This document shows, piece after piece, positions 1 through 8,239 of a stretch of 64,000 bases of DNA. The DNA comes from an uncultured Corynebacterium sp. (GTDB lineage Bacteria; Actinomycetota; Actinomycetes; Mycobacteriales; Mycobacteriaceae): positions 1 to 64,000 of the forward strand of contig NZ_CAMIFY010000006.1 of the NCBI RefSeq assembly GCF_946222985.1. Direction: 5' to 3'. A program made the position numbers and the translations under genes. The notes below the pieces were generated by a model. It was not told the origin of the DNA. It was given only the letters and a program-made list of their open reading frames with translations, and ran no database searches. The first letter of the stretch is position 1. Each line of letters opens with the position of its first letter.

Positions 1-1
1 G

Positions 2-658
2 ATGTGGGCCGCCCAGTTCATCCAGTACGAGAAGCCGCGCACGTGGCTCAACTCCGGCGGCCTGGGCACCATGGGCTACGCGGTGCCCGCGGCGATGGGC
101 GCCAAGGCCGCGGCCCCGGACAAGGAAGTCTGGGCCATCGACGGCGACGGTTGCTTCCAGATGACCAACCAGGAGCTGACCACCTCGGCCATCGAGAACT
201 TCCCCGTCAAGGTCGCCCTGATCAACAACGGCAACCTCGGCATGGTGCGCCAGTGGCAGACGCTGTTCTACGAGCAGCGCTACTCCAACACCAAGCTGCG
301 CCCGTCGGACAACTCCTACGTGCCCGACTTCGTCCGCCTCTCCGAGGGCCTCGGCTGCGTCGCCATCCGGGTGACCAAGGAGGAAGAGGTCGCCCCCGCG
401 ATCCAGAAGGCGCGCGAGATCAACGACCGCCCGGTGGTCATCGACTTCATCGTCGGCGAGGATGCGCAGGTGTGGCCGATGGTCGCCGCCGGCAAGTCCA
501 ACGACGAGATCGAGTCCGCCCGCGGCCTGCGCCCGCTGTTCGACGACGAGATGTCGGCGGGGGAGACCCCGGCCGACATCCACGAAACGATGGCCGACAA
601 CGTCGAGGACGCCGCGCGGCGGCCCCAGGCGAACCACCCGACCACCCAGACCCGGTAA
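2..658 (+). CDS. ilvB: Acetolactate synthase large subunit, C-terminal part (5' end outside window)
   Basis: This is the C-terminal part of the thiamine-diphosphate enzyme that makes 2-acetolactate or 2-aceto-2-hydroxybutyrate, the first common step of valine, leucine and isoleucine synthesis. The TPP/Mg-binding motif is visible as GDGCFQMTNQEL followed by NNGNLGM about 30 residues later, and the C-terminal WPMVAAGKSNDEI segment is typical of the family. Only the last 218 or so residues are present because the gene runs off the left edge. The acidic, low-complexity tail after LFDDEM is probably not catalytic. ilvN follows after about 36 bases, so the two are co-transcribed. Confidence 0.96.
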   Translation: MWAAQFIQYEKPRTWLNSGGLGTMGYAVPAAMGAKAAAPDKEVWAIDGDGCFQMTNQELTTSAIENFPVKVALINNGNLGMVRQWQTLFYEQRYSNTKLRPSDNSYVPDFVRLSEGLGCVAIRVTKEEEVAPAIQKAREINDRPVVIDFIVGEDAQVWPMVAAGKSNDEIESARGLRPLFDDEMSAGETPADIHETMADNVEDAARRPQANHPTTQTR

Positions 659-694
659 CCCGGTAACCACACGAAGAGGAAAGTGAAGCTCATC

Positions 695-1204
695 ATGGCC
701 GAACTGCACACCCTGTCCGTGCTGACCCTCGACGAGCCGGGCATCCTGGTCCGCATCGCCGGCATGTTCACCCGCCGCGGGTTCAGCATCCAGTCCATCA
801 CCTCCGGCACCACGGAGGTCGACGGCGTCAACCGCATCACCCTGGTGGTTGAGACGGAGGATCTGCCCATCGAGCAGATCACCAAGCAGCTGAACAAGCT
901 CGTGCCGGTGCTCAAGGTGGTCCGCCAGCCGAACGACCAGCTGGTCTCGCGCGCGCTGCTGCTGGTGAAGGTCACCGCGGACAACGTCAACCGGCCCCAG
1001 GTCGTCGACGCCGCGAACCTCTTCCGCGCCCGCGTCGTCGACGTGTCCCAGGAGTCGGTGGTCATCGAGGCCACGGGCGAACGGTCGAAGCTGCGCGCGC
1101 TGCTCGAGGTCCTCGAGCCGTTCGGCATCCGCGAACTGGTGCAATCGGGCACCGTCGCGGTGGCCCGCGGCCCGAAGCCGATGCTGGCCTCGCGGGCCCT
1201 GTAG
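695..1204 (+). CDS. ilvN: Acetolactate synthase small (regulatory) subunit
   Basis: This is the regulatory subunit that activates IlvB and gives valine feedback inhibition. An N-terminal ACT domain (about residues 1-80, with GMFTRRGF and NRITLVVE) is followed by the C-terminal domain with PQVVDAANLFRARVVDV and FGIRELVQSG. The 169-residue length matches the family. I chose the ATG at 695 because the family begins right at the ACT domain and an AGAGGAAAG ribosome site lies about 11 bases upstream. A GTG at 683 in the same frame would add four residues but sits on top of that ribosome site. The gene lies between ilvB and ilvC. Confidence 0.95.
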   Translation: MAELHTLSVLTLDEPGILVRIAGMFTRRGFSIQSITSGTTEVDGVNRITLVVETEDLPIEQITKQLNKLVPVLKVVRQPNDQLVSRALLLVKVTADNVNRPQVVDAANLFRARVVDVSQESVVIEATGERSKLRALLEVLEPFGIRELVQSGTVAVARGPKPMLASRAL

Positions 1205-1243
1205 GTCCCGCGGGTGGCGCGGCCCCCGAAACAATCCGCTCGC

Positions 1244-1249
1244 TAGACT
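1244..1249 (+). promoter_or_regulatory. Candidate -10 box of an ilvC promoter
   Basis: TAGACT lies in the ilvN-ilvC gap about 105 bases before the ilvC start, which would give a leader of about 100 bases. No convincing -35 element is visible. Separate ilvC transcription is known in C. glutamicum; its use here is inferred. Confidence 0.45.
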
Positions 1250-1354
1250 GGCTCCGGGTTCTTTTCCCCGGCATCGGTGCCGGCGGGAACGAACGAACGT
1301 CGATCCCCACGGATCGGCGACAACGAATTTTCCACGAAAGGCATTCTCACTTCC

Positions 1355-2368
1355 ATGGCTATTGAACTGTTGTACGACGACAACGCCGACCTGTCGATCA
1401 TCCAGGGCCGCAAGGTCGCCGTGCTGGGTTACGGCTCCCAGGGTCACGCCCACTCCCAGAACCTGCGCGACTCCGGCGTCGAGGTCGTCATCGGCCTGCG
1501 CGAGGGCTCGAAGTCGGCGGAGAAGGCCAAGGAGGCCGGCTTCGAGGTCAAGTCGAACGCCGACGCCGCCGCGTGGGCCGACGTGATCATGGTCCTGGTC
1601 CCGGACACCACCCAGGCCAAGGTCTACTCCGAGGACATCGCCCCGAACCTGAAGGACGGCGACGCGCTGCTGTTCGGCCACGGCCTGAACATCCACTTCG
1701 ACTTGATCCAGCCGGGCGACAACGTCACCGTCGGCATGGTCGCGCCGAAGGGCCCGGGCCACCTGGTCCGCCGCCAGTTCGTCGACGGCAAGGGCGTGCC
1801 CTGCCTCATCGCCGTGGACCAGGATCCCAAGGGCGAGGGCAAGGACCTCTGCCTGTCCTACGCGGCGGCCATCGGCGGCGCCCGCGCGGGCGTCATCCCG
1901 ACGACCTTCGAGGCCGAGACGGTCACCGACCTCTTCGGTGAGCAGGCCGTGCTGTGCGGCGGCACCGAGGAGCTCGTCAAGGTGGGCTTCGAGGTTCTCG
2001 TCGAGGCCGGCTACGAGCCCGAGATGGCCTACTTCGAGTGCCTGCACGAGCTGAAGCTGATCGTGGACCTGATGTTCGAGGGCGGCATCGCCAACATGAA
2101 CTACTCGGTGTCCGACACCGCGGAGTTCGGCGGCTACCTCTCCGGCCCGCGCGTCATCGACGCCGACACGAAGCAGCGCATGAAGGACATCCTGTCCGAC
2201 ATCCAGGACGGCACCTTCACCAAGCGCCTGATCGCCAACGTCGACAACGGCAACACCGAGCTGGAGGGTCTGCGCGCCGATTACGCCAACCACCAGATCG
2301 AGGAGACCGGCGCCAAGCTGCGCGATCTCATGTCCTGGGTGAAGAACCCGCTGGACGCCACCGCCTAA
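1355..2368 (+). CDS. ilvC: Ketol-acid reductoisomerase
   Basis: IlvC converts 2-acetolactate or acetohydroxybutyrate to the dihydroxy acids with NADPH and Mg2+. The N-terminal Rossmann motif GYGSQGHAHSQNL is at about residues 25-37, and LREGSKS fits NADPH preference. The catalytic metal-binding part includes PKGPGHLVRR and TDLFGEQAVLCGG. The product is 337 residues, the normal length of short-form (class I) enzymes. The open frame extends upstream to 1277, but MAIELLYDDNADL is the conserved N-terminus and a GAAAGG site lies 14-20 bases before the ATG. It is the last gene of the ilv cluster and is followed by a strong terminator. Confidence 0.96.
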   Translation: MAIELLYDDNADLSIIQGRKVAVLGYGSQGHAHSQNLRDSGVEVVIGLREGSKSAEKAKEAGFEVKSNADAAAWADVIMVLVPDTTQAKVYSEDIAPNLKDGDALLFGHGLNIHFDLIQPGDNVTVGMVAPKGPGHLVRRQFVDGKGVPCLIAVDQDPKGEGKDLCLSYAAAIGGARAGVIPTTFEAETVTDLFGEQAVLCGGTEELVKVGFEVLVEAGYEPEMAYFECLHELKLIVDLMFEGGIANMNYSVSDTAEFGGYLSGPRVIDADTKQRMKDILSDIQDGTFTKRLIANVDNGNTELEGLRADYANHQIEETGAKLRDLMSWVKNPLDATA

Positions 2369-2393
2369 GAGCTTTCCGCTTTACGACGGTCGA

Positions 2394-2425
2394 CCTCCCC
2401 CGCGTGCTTCGGCGCGCGGGGGAGG
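2394..2425 (+). terminator. Rho-independent terminator after ilvC
   Basis: A perfect 11-bp stem, CCTCCCCCGCG at 2394-2404 with CGCGGGGGAGG at 2415-2425, is followed by TTTCGTCGTTT. Flanking ACGACG (2383-2388) and CGTCGT can lengthen the stem. It closes the ilvBNC unit. Confidence 0.85.
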
Positions 2426-2484
2426 TTTCGTCGTTTCCGGTGGGTCCGGGGGCCGCGTCACCGGGCGCGCGGCGGGGCGTCCGA

Positions 2485-2490
2485 TAGTCT
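2485..2490 (+). promoter_or_regulatory. Candidate -10 box for the lipoprotein gene
   Basis: TAGTCT follows the ilvC terminator and precedes the lipoprotein start by about 27-45 bases. No clear -35 was seen. Confidence 0.45.
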
Positions 2491-2516
2491 GATCGGGTAA
2501 ACAACCGCCACCCCAT

Positions 2517-4190
2517 GTGAAAGGCAGGCCCGTCTTGGTCTGGTCCGCTGCCCGTCCCTCGCCCGTTCGATCGGGCGTCCGCCGGTCCCTCGCCCTCGTG
2601 GCAGGGGCCGCGACCGTGTTCGGTCTCGTCGCGTGTTCCGACGACGATTCCCCGTCGCAGGCCGCCGACGTGCCGGCCGAGCCGACGACCGTGTCCGACG
2701 AGTTCGCGGCGTCGCAGACGCTGTTGGAGTCGGCGGAGGCGGTCGTCGTCTCCGACGCCGACGAGCAGTCGCAGCGACGCGCCGCCGGCATCGCCGTTGC
2801 GGCCGGTTCGCCGATGCTCGTCATCGACGGCGATGCGTCGACCGTCAACGAGGAGATCGATCGCCTCGGTGCGACCACCGTGGTCACCGTCGGCGCGCCC
2901 GCCGCGGTGGCGGGCGTCGAAGCCGGCGGGGGCGAGGACAGCCGCGTCGTCGCCGCCCCGTCGGACATGGACGGGCTGGAGACTCTGACCGGCACCGCGT
3001 TCACCGAGGCCGGCGAGGAAGAGCAGCCGACCCGCGCGGTCACGGAGATGGACGCCGACGAGCCGTCGGTGCCCGCCGCCGGGACCGCGGATCAGGGGTC
3101 GGCCGACACCGAGGGTGACGCCGGCGACGCGTTGGCCTCCGTCGACGCGGTCGACCCGAAGACCGGCGACGACGATCCGCTGGCGTTCGCCGCACCCGGC
3201 ACGCCGCTGGGCGCCATCGCCACCGCCCGCGCCGCGGGCATCGAGGTCCGCTGGCTGCCCATCGGCGACGCCCGCGCCACGAGCGAGTCCATCGAGGCCG
3301 CCCGCGGGGATCGCGCGCTGATCGGCCTGGGCGACGCCTTCGGCGACGACGCGAAGTTCGCCAAGTCCGTCGAGTTCGCCGCGGACGAGAGCATCGAGGA
3401 GCTGCCGGGCGGCGGCCAGCTGGTGTTCCCCGGCCGCCACATGATCGCCACCTACGGCCACCCGGGCGCCCCGGTGCTCGGCGTGATGGGCGAGGAGACC
3501 CCCGAGGAGGCCGTCGCCCACGCCAAGTCCCTCGTCGAGGAGTACCAGGGCCTGACCGGCGATCCGGTCATCCCGGCCTTCGAGATCATCGCCTCCGTCG
3601 CGCAGGCCGCCCCCGGCGAGCGCGGCGACTTCACCGAGCCCGCACCCATCGAGGTCCTGCGCCCCTACGTCGACGCCATGACGGAAGCCGGCGGCTACGT
3701 CATCATCGACCTGCAGCCGGGCCGCGCCGACTTCGTCGACCAGGCCAAGTTCTACGAGGAACTGCTCAAGCAGCCCAACGTCGGCCTCGCGCTCGACCCG
3801 GAGTGGAAGCTGACCGAGGACGGCCTGCCCAACGTCGCCGTCGGCCACGTCGAGGCCGAAGAGGTCAACCGCGTCGTCGATTACCTCGCCGACCTGACCG
3901 CCGAGAACAACCTGCCGCAGAAGGTGCTCATGCTGCACCAGTTCCAGCTGCAGATGCTGCGCGACCGCGAGACCATCGACGTCTCGCGCCCGGAGCTGGC
4001 CATCGTCCTGCACGCCGACGGCCACGGCACCCCCGAGCAGAAGTTCGAGACGTGGAACGTCATGCGCCAGGACCTCCGCCCGGAGTTCTTCATGGCGTGG
4101 AAGAACTTCATCGACGAGGACATGCCGATGTTCACCCCGGAGCAGACCATGGACATCGAGCCGCGTCCCTGGATCGTCACCTACCAGTAG
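2517..4190 (+). CDS. Secreted lipoprotein with cell wall-binding repeat 2-like region and a large uncharacterised C-terminal domain
   Basis: The N-terminus (about residues 1-40) is a lipoprotein signal peptide: basic residues, a hydrophobic core and the lipobox LVAC with Cys40, so the protein should be anchored outside the cytoplasmic membrane. Residues about 50-140 resemble the cell wall-binding repeat 2 fold (AGIAVAAGSPMLVIDGD, then GATTVVTVGAPAAV). An acidic linker follows. From about residue 225 the sequence has an alternating strand/helix pattern with ATYGHPGAPVLGV, YVIIDLQPGRADF, GLALDPEW and KVLMLHQFQL, which looks like a TIM-barrel-type domain, though I cannot name the family. A TTG start at 2535 with AAAGGCAG seven bases upstream is a strong alternative and would remove six residues. 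The function is unknown; the gene has its own promoter and is not part of the ilv operon. Confidence 0.75.
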   Translation: MKGRPVLVWSAARPSPVRSGVRRSLALVAGAATVFGLVACSDDDSPSQAADVPAEPTTVSDEFAASQTLLESAEAVVVSDADEQSQRRAAGIAVAAGSPMLVIDGDASTVNEEIDRLGATTVVTVGAPAAVAGVEAGGGEDSRVVAAPSDMDGLETLTGTAFTEAGEEEQPTRAVTEMDADEPSVPAAGTADQGSADTEGDAGDALASVDAVDPKTGDDDPLAFAAPGTPLGAIATARAAGIEVRWLPIGDARATSESIEAARGDRALIGLGDAFGDDAKFAKSVEFAADESIEELPGGGQLVFPGRHMIATYGHPGAPVLGVMGEETPEEAVAHAKSLVEEYQGLTGDPVIPAFEIIASVAQAAPGERGDFTEPAPIEVLRPYVDAMTEAGGYVIIDLQPGRADFVDQAKFYEELLKQPNVGLALDPEWKLTEDGLPNVAVGHVEAEEVNRVVDYLADLTAENNLPQKVLMLHQFQLQMLRDRETIDVSRPELAIVLHADGHGTPEQKFETWNVMRQDLRPEFFMAWKNFIDEDMPMFTPEQTMDIEPRPWIVTYQ

Positions 4191-4211
4191 GGTGAGCGAC
4201 CCCCACGGGTC

Positions 4212-4249
4212 GGGCGGGCCCCGGATCTCTTTTCCGGGGTTGCCCGCCC
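4212..4249 (+). terminator. GC-rich hairpin between the lipoprotein gene and serA
   Basis: GGGCGGGC plus CCCGG can pair with CCGGGG-TT-GCCCGCCC across a nine-base loop, giving about 13 bp with one bulge. There is no T-run after it, so it could be a weak terminator or another 3'-end structure. Confidence 0.5.
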
Positions 4250-4269
4250 CCGAGGGGGACCCCCGGGGA

Positions 4270-4275
4270 TATGAT
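4270..4275 (+). promoter_or_regulatory. Candidate -10 box for serA
   Basis: TATGAT is close to consensus and would give a serA leader of roughly 90 bases. The -35 region is very GC-rich and not recognisable. Confidence 0.5.
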
Positions 4276-4374
4276 GAGCGGGTCCATGCCAACGAGCCGG
4301 CGTGGGCCCATCCTTTTCAGGCGCGGTCGTGCCGGATCGGATCGGACGCATACGCACATAATCAGGAGTTGCTC

Positions 4375-5970
4375 GTGAGCCAGAACGCTCGCCCGGTCGT
4401 CCTCATCGCCGACAAGCTCGCGCAGTCCACCGTGGACGCGCTCGGAGATTCCGTGGAGGTGCGCTGGGTCGACGGCCCGAACCGCCCGGAACTCCTCGCC
4501 GCCGTCGTCGACGCCGACGCCCTGCTGGTCCGTTCCGCGACCACCGTGGACAAGGAAGTCCTCGAGGCCGCCCCGAACCTGAAGATCGTCGGCCGCGCCG
4601 GCGTCGGTCTGGACAACGTCGACATCGACTCCGCCACCGAGCGCGGCGTCATGGTCGTCAACGCCCCGACCTCCAACATCCACTCCGCGTGCGAGCAGGC
4701 CATCGCCCTGCTGCTGGCCACCGCCCGTCAGCTGCCCGCCGCCGACGCCACGCTGCGCGACGGCGAGTGGAAGCGCTCGTCCTTCAAGGGCGTCGAGGTC
4801 TTCGGCAAGACCATCGGCATCGTCGGTTTCGGCCACATCGGCCAGCTGTTCGCCCAGCGCCTGGCCGCGTTCGAGACCACGATCATCGCCTACGACCCGT
4901 ACGCCAACCCGGCGCGCGCGGCCCAGATGAACGTCGAACTCGTCGAGCTCGAGGAGCTGGTCTCCCGCGCCGACTTCATCACCATCCACCTGCCCAAGAC
5001 CAAGGAGACGGCCGGCATGTTCGACGCCGACCTCCTGGCGAAGTCGAAGAAGGGCCAGATCATCATCAACGCGGCCCGCGGCGGCCTCGTCGACGAGCAG
5101 GCGCTGGCCGACGCCATCGAGTCCGGCCACATCCGCGGCGCGGGCTTCGACGTCTACGAGTCCGAGCCGTGCACCGATTCGCCGCTGTTCAAGCTTCCGC
5201 AGACCGTCGTCTCGCCGCACCTGGGCGCTTCGACGGTGGAGGCGCAGGACCGCGCGGGCATCGACGTCGCCAAGTCCGTGCTGCTGGCCCTGGCCGGCGA
5301 GTTCGTGCCGGACGCCGTCAACGTCTCCGGCGGTGCCGTGGGCGAGGAAGTCGCCCTGTGGCTCGAGCTCACCCGTGAGCTGGGCCTGGTCGCCGGCGGC
5401 CTGCTCGACGGCGCCCCGACCGCCGTCGAGGTCACCGCCCGCGGCGAGCTGTCCACCGAGGACCTCGACGTCCTGGGCCTGGCCGCCGCCCGCGGCCTGT
5501 TCTCCTCGATGATCGAGGAGCCGGTGACCTTCGTCAACGCTCCGCGCATCGCCGAGGAGCGCGGCGTGGAGATCTCCGTCGGCACCGAGCCTGAGTCGGT
5601 CACCCACCGCTCCGTCGTCGAGGTCAAGGTCATCGCCGCCGACGGCGCGACCTCCACCGTGGTCGGCGCCCTGACCGGCCTGGATCGCGTGGAGAAGATC
5701 GTGCGCATCAACGGCCGCGGCGTCGACATGCGCTCCGAGGGCCGCAACCTGTTCCTCACCTACACCGACCAGCCGGGCGCGCTCGGCAAGGTGGGCGTGG
5801 CGCTGGGCCAGGCCGGCATCAACATCGAGGCCGCCGCGCTGTCCCCGGAGGCCGACGGCGACAACGCCATCCTCATCCTCCGCGTCGCGCAGGAGGTCTC
5901 CGACGAGCTCATGGAGTCCATCGTCGAGGAGATCGACGCCAACCGCGCGTTGCAGCTGGTGCTGAACTAA
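4375..5970 (+). CDS. serA: D-3-phosphoglycerate dehydrogenase
   Basis: SerA oxidises 3-phosphoglycerate to 3-phosphohydroxypyruvate with NAD+, the first step of serine synthesis. The N-terminal substrate and NAD domains carry GRAGVGLDNVDI, GIVGFGHIGQLFAQRL (Rossmann glycines), NAARGGLVDEQAL and HLGAST. An intervening domain and a C-terminal ACT domain (LFLTYTDQPGALGKVG) make this the long actinobacterial type, 531 residues against about 530 in C. glutamicum. The frame is open from 4192, but the GTG at 4375 has AGGAG six bases before it and gives the conserved start MSQNARPVVLIADKLAQ. The ACT domain suggests serine feedback inhibition. Confidence 0.96.
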   Translation: MSQNARPVVLIADKLAQSTVDALGDSVEVRWVDGPNRPELLAAVVDADALLVRSATTVDKEVLEAAPNLKIVGRAGVGLDNVDIDSATERGVMVVNAPTSNIHSACEQAIALLLATARQLPAADATLRDGEWKRSSFKGVEVFGKTIGIVGFGHIGQLFAQRLAAFETTIIAYDPYANPARAAQMNVELVELEELVSRADFITIHLPKTKETAGMFDADLLAKSKKGQIIINAARGGLVDEQALADAIESGHIRGAGFDVYESEPCTDSPLFKLPQTVVSPHLGASTVEAQDRAGIDVAKSVLLALAGEFVPDAVNVSGGAVGEEVALWLELTRELGLVAGGLLDGAPTAVEVTARGELSTEDLDVLGLAAARGLFSSMIEEPVTFVNAPRIAEERGVEISVGTEPESVTHRSVVEVKVIAADGATSTVVGALTGLDRVEKIVRINGRGVDMRSEGRNLFLTYTDQPGALGKVGVALGQAGINIEAAALSPEADGDNAILILRVAQEVSDELMESIVEEIDANRALQLVLN

Positions 5971-5987
5971 AAGCACCGGCCCTGGCG

Positions 5988-5993
5988 TAGTCT
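5988..5993 (+). promoter_or_regulatory. Candidate -10 box of a leaderless promoter
   Basis: TAGTCT ends seven bases before the GTG at 6001, so transcription would begin at or next to the start codon. No ribosome-binding site is present between them. Confidence 0.6.
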
Positions 5994-6000
5994 CTACGCC

Positions 6001-7185
6001 GTGCACGAACGAGCCCCGAGCCCCGCGAAGAAAGCCGGACGGATCGACCCCGAGGTCGTCCGCCGATTGTGGGACTCGGGGCTTTCGGCCGCCCTGCCGG
6101 GCCGCGTCCGCGCCCACCGGTTGCTGCAGCGCTGCGCGCCGGCGTGGTCGGCGATCGCGGTATTCGTCTTCGGGCGGGCGCTGCTGTTCCGCGGCTTCTC
6201 CTCCGAGGAGCTCGCGGCGTTTTGGGTGGCCGCCGACGAGGGCCTCGACATCGACGTCATCGGCTGGGCCATGTCGGGCATCGCCGTCGCAATGCTCGTG
6301 GTGCCCGTCGTCGTCTGGGCCGCGCTGTCTTTGCTGAAGCCCCGGGCCGGGGCGATCGCCGGAGCGGTCGTGCTGGTGCTCGCGGTGCTGTCGCCGGGAG
6401 TGGCGACGCTGATCACCGTGGGGGCGCCGGGGGCCGGCAACTTCACCGACCGCGTGTCCGTGCTGCCCGTGGCCGTCGTCGCGATCGTGGTCTACCTGGG
6501 GTGGGGGAGGCTGCTGGCCTGGACGCTCAAGCGGTCCGTGCGTGAGGTCGCCGATTCCGCGTCGCGCGCCGTGCGGACCCTGCCGCTGCTGCTGGTGGCG
6601 TTCCTGTTCTTCTTCTACAACGCCGAACTGTGGCAGCTCGGCGTGGCGTGGACGGTCGGGCGCGCGGCGGTGGTCGCGGCGATGCTGTGGACCCTCGGCG
6701 TGCTCGCGTCGTTCATCGTCGTCAACGAGCACGTCCGCGACGAGATCGAGGGCGACGTCGTCGCCGGTGAAATGGGCCGCCGCGACGGACGCATCCCCCT
6801 GCGGCTGCGGCTCAACCTTCGCTACGTCGCCGCCTCGGTGCAGGCGGCGCAGGCGAGTTTCTTCGGGGTCCTGGTCTTCTTCGGCTTCGTCATGCTGGGC
6901 CTGGTGAGCATTCCCGAGGCGACCATCACCGCATGGACGTCGCGGCCACCGGCCATCGTCGAGATCGGCCCCCTGAACATCCCCGGCGCGCTGGTGAAGG
7001 TCTCGTGGGTGCTCGGCGCGTTCGCCTCGTTGTACATGGTCACCGCCACGGCCGCCGACAAGGTCGCCCGCGAGGAACAGCTCGGCCCGATCACCTCCGA
7101 GGTGCGGTCGACCCTGGCCACGGCGGGGATGCTGGAGGTGGGGGCCGGGAGCGGCCGCACCGACGCTCCGACGGTGCGGGCATGA
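6001..7185 (+). CDS. Conserved multi-pass membrane protein of unknown function
   Basis: I do not recognise the family. The 394-residue protein has about eight hydrophobic membrane-spanning segments (for example near residues 45-62, 85-110, 118-143, 200-218 and 285-305). A charged cytoplasmic-looking loop at about 240-270 contains NEHVRDEIEGDV and many arginines. There is no signal peptide, no obvious active-site motif and no ATPase domain. The GTG start is supported by a -10 hexamer seven bases upstream, which suggests a leaderless mRNA. It stands alone between serA and the iron-uptake operon, in the same orientation. Confidence 0.75.
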   Translation: MHERAPSPAKKAGRIDPEVVRRLWDSGLSAALPGRVRAHRLLQRCAPAWSAIAVFVFGRALLFRGFSSEELAAFWVAADEGLDIDVIGWAMSGIAVAMLVVPVVVWAALSLLKPRAGAIAGAVVLVLAVLSPGVATLITVGAPGAGNFTDRVSVLPVAVVAIVVYLGWGRLLAWTLKRSVREVADSASRAVRTLPLLLVAFLFFFYNAELWQLGVAWTVGRAAVVAAMLWTLGVLASFIVVNEHVRDEIEGDVVAGEMGRRDGRIPLRLRLNLRYVAASVQAAQASFFGVLVFFGFVMLGLVSIPEATITAWTSRPPAIVEIGPLNIPGALVKVSWVLGAFASLYMVTATAADKVAREEQLGPITSEVRSTLATAGMLEVGAGSGRTDAPTVRA

Positions 7186-7187
7186 GA

Positions 7188-7228
7188 TAAGGCATACCTT
7201 GCTTTGTAAGTGATGCGTTGGCTACAGT
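7188..7228 (+). promoter_or_regulatory. Promoter of the siderophore-uptake operon with a possible DtxR-type half operator
   Basis: TTGCTT (7199-7204), 18 bases, then TACAGT (7223-7228) form a reasonable -35/-10 pair. The sequence TAAGGCATACCTTGCTT (7188-7204) overlaps the -35 and contains the near-palindrome AAGGCATACCTT. It keeps AGG and CCT elements but matches the 19-bp DtxR consensus at only about half the positions, so iron control here is a suggestion. Confidence 0.4.
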
Positions 7229-7279
7229 TCCACCCCGTGCGGCGATGCGCCGCGAGTCTGATGAACTGGAGCACGAAAC

Positions 7280-8239
7280 GTGAATGTCAAGGACGGCCGT
7301 TCCCGCGGCCTGAAGGTCGCCGCCCTCGCCACCGTGGTCGCACTGGCCCTGACGGGCTGCTCGCGCGGCGACGGCGAGACCGGGGCCGAGGCCGACGGGA
7401 CGGGCGCGGGCGACGAGCGCATCGCCGCCGTCGGATTGGGCGACGCCGACACGCTCCTGGCGCTGGGCGTCGAACCGGTGCTCGTCGCCCCCTGGGACGC
7501 GGAGGGCGACGCCGGAGAGATCGGCGTCGGTCCGTGGTCGAAGGACCTGCTGGGCGATGCGCGCCCCGCCATCGTCCACGGCACCGGCACGGGATTCACC
7601 GCCGAAGCGGTGGAGAAGATCACCGCCGCCGATCCGACGAAGATCATCGCGGTCAACCACGCCATCGACGACCAGGCGAAGGCCGACCTCGAGGCGATCG
7701 CCCCGGTGACCCTCCACGACGACGCGTACCCCGATTGGCAGGTGCCGTGGAAGTCGCAGGTGACGACGATCGCGGATGCCGTCGGAAAGCAGGGGGAGGG
7801 TGAGCGGCTGATCGCCGACACCGAGGCGAAGTTCGACGACTTCGCGGAGAAGCACCCGGACACCGAGGGCAAGACCGCCGCGGTGGTCATGCCCTACGGC
7901 GGCAAGATCGGCCTGTACACCGACGGCGACGGCCGCGGCCAGTTCATCGAGAACCTCGGCTACACCATCCCCGACGAGCTGCAGGCCACCGAGGACGGCA
8001 GCTTCCACAAGGACTTCGCGCCGGAGAACTACGACGCGCTCAACGACGTCGACATTCTCTTCGTCCTCGACTACATGGGCGCGGCCGAGGAACTGAAGAA
8101 GGACCCGACGTTCATGAACCTCGACATCGTCAAGGACGGCCGCGTCCGCTTCCTCGACACGGACACCGGCAACGCGATGAGCATGCCCAACCCGGTCACC
8201 ATTCCGTGGGTGATCGAAAAGTTCGACGACCAGCTGTGA
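7280..8239 (+). CDS. Iron-siderophore ABC transporter substrate-binding lipoprotein (FecB/FepB type)
   Basis: This should be the extracellular binding protein that captures a ferric siderophore for the permeases encoded next. The N-terminus is a lipoprotein signal with lipobox LTGC at about residues 21-24. The mature part has the type III periplasmic-binding-protein layout: VGLGDADTLLALGVEPV at about residues 51-67, ITAADPTKIIAV, and a C-terminal VDILFVLDYMG region. The GTG start has TGGAG about eight bases upstream. The length of 319 residues is normal. It is the first gene of an operon whose next three genes supply two FecCD permeases and the ATPase. The exact siderophore cannot be read from the sequence. 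Confidence 0.9.
   Translation: MNVKDGRSRGLKVAALATVVALALTGCSRGDGETGAEADGTGAGDERIAAVGLGDADTLLALGVEPVLVAPWDAEGDAGEIGVGPWSKDLLGDARPAIVHGTGTGFTAEAVEKITAADPTKIIAVNHAIDDQAKADLEAIAPVTLHDDAYPDWQVPWKSQVTTIADAVGKQGEGERLIADTEAKFDDFAEKHPDTEGKTAAVVMPYGGKIGLYTDGDGRGQFIENLGYTIPDELQATEDGSFHKDFAPENYDALNDVDILFVLDYMGAAEELKKDPTFMNLDIVKDGRVRFLDTDTGNAMSMPNPVTIPWVIEKFDDQL

Noticed and set aside
4177..6732. An 851-codon open frame on the minus strand opposite serA
   Set aside because: Low-complexity composition typical of a shadow frame; serA on the other strand is fully conserved.
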